Shown here piece by piece: positions 59,427 to 64,000 of a DNA stretch of 64,000 nt. Made by a program: the position numbers and the translations under genes. This stretch comes from Eleginops maclovinus (Eukaryota > Chordata > Actinopteri > Perciformes > Eleginopidae), in contig NC_086364.1 in the NCBI RefSeq assembly GCF_036324505.1, forward strand, positions 21,376,648 to 21,440,647. The letters run 5' to 3'. Below the pieces are notes generated by a model. It was given only the letters and a program-made list of their open reading frames with translations, had not been told where the DNA came from and did no database searches. The number at the start of each line of letters is the position of its first letter. Position 1 is the first letter of the stretch.

Positions 59427-59440
59427 AAATAAATAAATAA
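59427..59440 (+). terminator. mgp polyadenylation signals
   Basis: Overlapping AATAAA hexamers 290 bases after the mgp stop codon; an ATTAAA at about 59304 is an alternative. Confidence 0.6.
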
Positions 59441-59574
59441 CATCCCCTTGGATTCGGTCCAATTACTGTGACGCTCGTGCTGATTTTACAGCTCCTTGTG
59501 TTAAAGATAGACCTAGAATCATAGACTGTATATGCCTAGAACATCCTGAATGTGTACACAAGATCAAGGGATGG

Positions 59575-59990
59575 CCTTCGTTTGACTCTTGTTTGCTTCT
59601 GTAACATAGAGACATCATTACGTTACAGTCGCGCTTCTGTAGAGCGCCACGGGGATGACGTATTTTTGTAGGCCGACCCGGAAGTAAGGTCACCTTGGGT
59701 TCCCTCGACAAAAAAGCAGTGTCATTTCTCCGTAGGCTTTTGGAATATTGTAAAAAAAATAAGATCTGTGGAAAACGAACCTGCTTGATAAATACACGTT
59801 TGGTTCAGCCGGATAATCTCCACATGTCTACCCTACTTTTATCATTTGGAATCATAAATCTAATCGCCAGAAGCAAAATGCTAACGTTATGCTATAAAGG
59901 AGCACAGCAGGGTCGCACGACTTCTACGTCACGCCAATTAAAGATTCCTTTCAAACGACTTTCGTGCGCTTGCATATTTTAACAAAGCTT
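59575..59990 (+). repeat. Chimeric repeat: piggyBac-MITE piece plus unclassified repeat, copy 4
   Basis: 59580-59640 (CATTACGTTACAGTCGCGCTTCTG) matches the interior of the MITE at 57184. From about 59650 (TTTTTGTAGGCCGACCCGG, GCTTTTGGAATATTGTAAAA, CAAAATGCTAACGTTATGCT) it matches the unclassified family. Non-coding. Confidence 0.5.
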
Positions 59991-60021
59991 TTCCTTTTAG
60001 CCACACTGAATTAAACTAGAA

Positions 60022-60556
60022 TAGGGGTGTCCAAACTACAGCCCGGGGGCCAAATGCGGCCCACAGGCTATTTTAAATTGGCCCTCAGCTAATTCAAAAG
60101 GATAATGTCATATGGCCCACGAATGAAACTTGTGCTTGTCTTATATTGTACTTAAATATGAGTCAAGCACAAGACGATATGTAAACATATATTACACTGT
60201 TTTCATGAGTTAAAGAGCCCACTTTTCAAATAAATTCAGGCAATTAAAGTTGAAAACATTTTCTAACAAATCTAAGTTCATTAAAAAAAAACTGATTTAC
60301 AGAACAAGCTCAAAATGAACCCTTCATTATCTCCTTATTATAAGCACTCTGGGCGAGCCCTACAGAGAGCTGTGGTGTAGGCTGTTTTTTTCCTACAGCA
60401 TATTCAAGTATCAAGCCTAACTCACCTACATTTGATTGATTTTGCTAATTTATAACCAAACTTAAGAGGCAATATACCTCAACTCTAGTAAGGCGCCCAG
60501 ACCTTCGTATATTTTTCTATTTCTGGCCCTCAGTGAAAAAAGTTTGGACACCCCTG
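60022..60556. mobile_element. hAT MITE, family CAGGGGTGTCC, copy 3 (535 bp)
   Basis: Left end TAGGGGTGTCCAAACTACAG (first base C to T), right end AGTTTGGACACCCCTG, with an exact 8-bp target duplication AACTAGAA (60014-60021 and 60557-60564). Interior has GGCCCGGGGGCC-like GC boxes next to both ends. Non-coding. Confidence 0.93.
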
Positions 60557-60577
60557 AACTAGAAGTACTTCAAGCAG

Positions 60578-60759
60578 AAGCAGCTAACCAATCAGAGCAG
60601 ACTGGGCTCTGGTTTCAGACAGAGAGTGAAAAGAGGTGCTGCAGCACAGGCAGTATGAGAACAATAAAGAGCTTTTTTGAACATTAAAGCATGGAGACAT
60701 GTCTCTTTAAAGGAATAAAATACTAATATGAAGCTGAAAATGAACTTAATATGTCCTCT
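60578..60759 (+). mobile_element. piggyBac-type MITE, 5'-truncated copy
   Basis: CAGCTAACCAATCAGAGCAG .. GAGGTGCTGCAGCACAGGCAG .. GCATGGAGACATGTC matches the second half of 57184-57551 and ends at TTAA (60760-60763). Confidence 0.75.
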
Positions 60760-60769
60760 TTAACCTTGA

Positions 60770-63180
60770 AAACAAACAATCTATCTCTGCAAATGAACCA
60801 GTAACTGTAAATGCCAAATTAATGCAAACAGAGGCAGTATAAGCACTCTGCAAGATTTAAAGCCATGAAATACATATCTAGGTAGCATCCACCTCATGCT
60901 TATTGAAGGGGTTGTACAAGGACACCATTTACTGCTGATTTCAAACTGTGAAGTTAACTTAAGTGTAGATCATTTGTAGTAATCTCAGGAGGAATCTGTG
61001 CTTCAGTGTCTCGCTGCTGCAGACAGACACTCAAGAGAGCAGCCTGTCAGACAGTCGTTCTGGATGTTGTTGTTTTTTTCTGTTCCTACAAACGCCGCAA
61101 ATGTGCACAATTAAAGTCTAGCTGAGGTTGAATCCTTGAGGTCTGTGACATTGACCCAGACAGTCAAATTACACCCTGTATAACACTGTCAGAAAAAGCA
61201 ACAAGAACAGCTGAAGGAAATCTGTAAGGACGTTTATATATCATAAAGGGAGTTTTAAGTGTGTCTGCAATTTAAAATAAAGAGGGAAAATATATATAGT
61301 TTTAATTAATAGAATAGATATACAGGATTGTTTTTAATTTAAATATTACATAATTATATATTTTTTCTTGCATTTTTTACTATTGTAAAGCAGTTCAAAT
61401 AGATGGATTTTTGTTCATTTTAATTCCTCTTTTTGTGTTCATTTATGCAGCGTATAAACTTAGCAAATTCCCTGTTTTCTGTCACATTCTTGGCAATGAA
61501 CCAGATATTTATTCTGATTAAATAGCTTATTGCAAAGGCTCATTCTATGGGTCTTGAAAGAAGAAAAAAATATATAAATTTGTTTTAATTTGTATTCTTT
61601 GTTATGCCATTTAAGACGTTTTGTGAGCATATGGTGCAGCTCTAGGGTCATAGAAATCTGAAACTGTGACTGCATTGAGCATTAACGTTAGCGGTTCCTT
61701 TTTTTAATCGACCAATCACATGCAACAGAATAAGATGTTTTTCAAAGGTCAAAGGTTACATGAACACAGCTCTACTTCTGTTTTAATGAACATGTCCTGC
61801 TGCCATTGTGTAAACCTTTCCACCACTTCAATGGCAAACCACCCCTCTTGTTTTGGGTAAAAATATCTTCCCTGCATTTCAAATTACCCTTCCCACAAAT
61901 GTTAAAACACACTGTTTCTAAATGTTGCTTTACTTCTGTAGGAAATCGCAGTGGTTTGTAATAAAAGAGAGAAAAGCCTGGAGTTTAAAATCCTGTTACA
62001 TAACGTGGTTTTTCCCCTCTTTAGTTTACAGTGTTACATGCTTCTCTCTGCTGTCTCTGACTGGAGGAGTGTGCCGGTTCGCTGTGGAAACTCTGACCTC
62101 TCCAGGATCACAGCTGGCACTGCATTCCTCACATTTCATTCAAGGTTTTTACAGCATGCAGCAAAAGGCCTGGTGATATAACATAATTCTGCAGCACTTT
62201 TTCCAGTGTTTTCAGCATTTACTTTGTTCATTTGACTACTTTTCTTTCCACTTCATACCTTAAACCTTCCACTTCAAGATGTAGTACATGCACGCAATGA
62301 TTCAAGCACAATCTGATTCATTAGCAGCAAATGAAATGACCTGAAAAAGATGTGACTATCTTTAAATGAAAGACAAATTAAGTGGCGGTTTCTGGCACCG
62401 AACTATGGAAGCCCTGGAAGGCCAAAAATAAAACACATATTTTGGTAAATAACTTTCTTAGTGGTTTTCTCTCTTGTGTTTATGATGTCATTTTTAAAGG
62501 TCTTTAAATAAATGGTAAGCAAATGTATTTTCTGACTTTTCTTTCCTGTGATAAATAATAAAAAACAGGTTCAAAAAAAGTCCCAATATCTTTGATTCAT
62601 TCGTCAGATAAATGTCCCTTTTTTTATTATAATCAATTTAGGATTGTTGTTGCTGTGTTAGTCTTACATTGTGTGTGTTGGCAGGTTAAACAACATAAAA
62701 AATAACTGGCTCGGTCAAAATATAGTGTTCATTCCATGGGTTAGTGGTGCGTTTCAGGCTCTTAAACACTCACAAAAGAAATGTGACCTGCCAAAACACC
62801 TGTTATCCCAAATGGAAATGTCAAATTACTCAGTTCACCTAGAGGAGCTCAAAATTCCATTAAACCTTTATTTTTTCAGATCAGATTAGATTAGATTTTG
62901 CTAATTTATTTAAGAGATAAATAAAAAACTAACCTTAACTAAGAAATAGTCTCCTGACAACAGTTTTATCATCTGCTTAAACAAGACAAAACCAATTAGG
63001 AAAAGCGTTGAAAAGGTCTAATCAGGTTGTTTTTATTACTTGGCTCTCAGGGATTTTTAAAAACCCAACTTTCAGCAGCATGCATTCTTTCTCTGACTTT
63101 ACGTATGCGTCCATTTTTGCCAAAAATATAAATAAAATGTGGAGATGTGTATCTATTCATTTGGTGGGTGTGTGATATAT
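60770..63180. other. Intergenic DNA between mgp and bglap, nothing recognised
   Basis: AT-rich. Short frames at 61920-62180 lack splice or protein support. No element with ends was found. Confidence 0.45.
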
Positions 63181-63190
63181 GATTCCCCAA

Positions 63191-63233
63191 CCAATCACAT
63201 TAGCCATGTCATGTTGAGAGTCGGATATATAAA
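63191..63233 (+). promoter_or_regulatory. Probable bglap proximal promoter
   Basis: CCAAT at 63191-63195 and TATATAAA at 63226-63233; a start about 63257 leaves a 55-base 5' UTR before the ATG at 63311. Mammalian osteocalcin promoters also have a CCAAT-containing box upstream of TATA. Motif-based call. Confidence 0.55.
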
Positions 63234-63310
63234 CCCAGAGCGTATTTATGGATATAAGAGGAAGGAATAAAGAGCGAGAAGCTGATTCTGCTGAAGAAAG
63301 AAGCTGAAAG

Positions 63311-63368
63311 ATGAAGACGTTGGTCGTCCTGGTTCTCTGCTCCCTGGCTGTCATCTGTCTGACTGCAG
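63311..63368 (+). CDS. bglap: Signal-peptide exon, probably osteocalcin (bone Gla protein), 5' part only
   Basis: ATG at 63311 gives MKTLVVLVLCSLAVICLTA, a complete signal peptide, then a phase-1 5' splice site GCAG|GTACTC at 63368. Fish osteocalcins start MKTL..LVLCSLA.ICL, and the phase-1 signal exon is shared with mgp 4 kb upstream. The propeptide and Gla exons lie outside the window or beyond what can be identified in the last 630 bases. It is in the same orientation as mgp. If correct, the product is the vitamin K-dependent, hydroxyapatite-binding protein of bone secreted by osteoblasts. An unrelated secreted protein is possible, because only 19 residues are visible. Confidence 0.65.
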
Positions 63369-64000
63369 GTACTCTGACTTCTTCTGATGAGTTGAGGCTT
63401 TGACTACTTTGGAACTATACTTTGACTTTGTATTTCCGACATATTATGCTCTAACCTTTTTGTAAACACATTTAACATTCTATACTTATTTAGTTTTCCT
63501 AAGCCTAACCCAAAGTACAGATACATTTGAGATGGTCTCACCTACTGTATATTATTTGGGTATACATATATGAATTCTGAAGTTCTATATGTCTGTTTTG
63601 TTTTTACATACTAACTTATTTTGTTCATTTTTGGACAAACTCTCCTATGAATTTCTCTGGTGTTTGTATGGTACAGACTTTCAACATTCTATATGACAGT
63701 TATTCGTCACACCCTTGTATGACTTGTTTCTGACGTGTTCGACACACAGTACCATGACTTTTTAAGGAGATCTTTGACACATGTTTACAGTATGACAGTT
63801 TCCTGATACTTTGACTCATATACTATAACTTTTTCCAGTACATTTAAACATACTGTACCATACTGTGATAACAACATTTAAAGGCTATTCATACTTATTA
63901 ATCCGGCAAGCATTTGATTTCTTTTTACTGGCAACTAATTACTTTTTCAATTCAATACGATTCAAAATATTAAAATGATTATTATATATTTCCCTGATGT
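63369..64000 (+). other. First intron of the probable bglap gene
   Basis: Follows the splice site at 63369. AT-rich, with no second exon recognised before the window ends. Confidence 0.45.

Overview
The window looks like nuclear DNA from a teleost fish, probably a percomorph. Genes have many short introns with GT-AG junctions. There are long TG/CA microsatellites, Tc1/mariner and hAT transposons, tRNA-derived SINEs, and protein sequences of fish type. There is no prokaryotic operon structure and no CRISPR array.

Layout of recognised genes: (1) 901-2323 (+), the last three coding exons of an RBFOX-family splicing factor, followed by a long 3' UTR to about 5.25 kb. (2) 13311-16621 (-), a complete coding set for a GPRC5-family orphan receptor, closest in my reading to GPRC5A, with a probable 5' UTR exon near 19.9 kb. 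(3) 21361-21642 (-), a good first coding exon of a gene I cannot name, behind a CRE/CCAAT/E2F-type promoter. (4) 24617-25219 (-), the inhibitory gamma subunit of photoreceptor phosphodiesterase 6, most like cone PDE6H, with a TATA promoter near 26.15 kb. (5) 53776-59139 (+), matrix Gla protein (mgp), complete with a non-coding first exon. (6) 63311-63368 (+), the signal-peptide exon of what is probably osteocalcin (bglap), running off the window. GPRC5A, PDE6H and MGP lie together on human 12p12-p13, so this appears to be the fish counterpart of that block. An RBFOX gene beside it fits a fourth RBFOX ohnolog that mammals lack.

The region between pde6h and mgp (26.2-53.7 kb) has no gene I can name. 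It holds repeats: a 21-bp minisatellite of about 1 kb (38.46-39.5 kb), a 480-bp polypurine tract, a LINE reverse-transcriptase fragment, MITEs, SINEs, degenerate tandem repeats, and one short unexplained C-terminal-like coding stretch at 32849-33019.

Mobile DNA is the most striking content. Two hAT copies of equal length (1565 bp) lie in opposite orientation 6.25 kb apart, with no difference noticed where compared; each has its own 8-bp target duplication and the same broken transposase. A complete Tc1-like element (6302-7899) has intact long inverted repeats, a TA duplication and a frameshifted DD34E transposase. Three intact hAT MITEs of one family, a piggyBac-type MITE family, other small TIR elements and several SINE copies fill much of the rest. 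Exon ends were placed by hand from splice signals and reading-frame continuity; the family names come from protein similarity I recognise, not from a database search.
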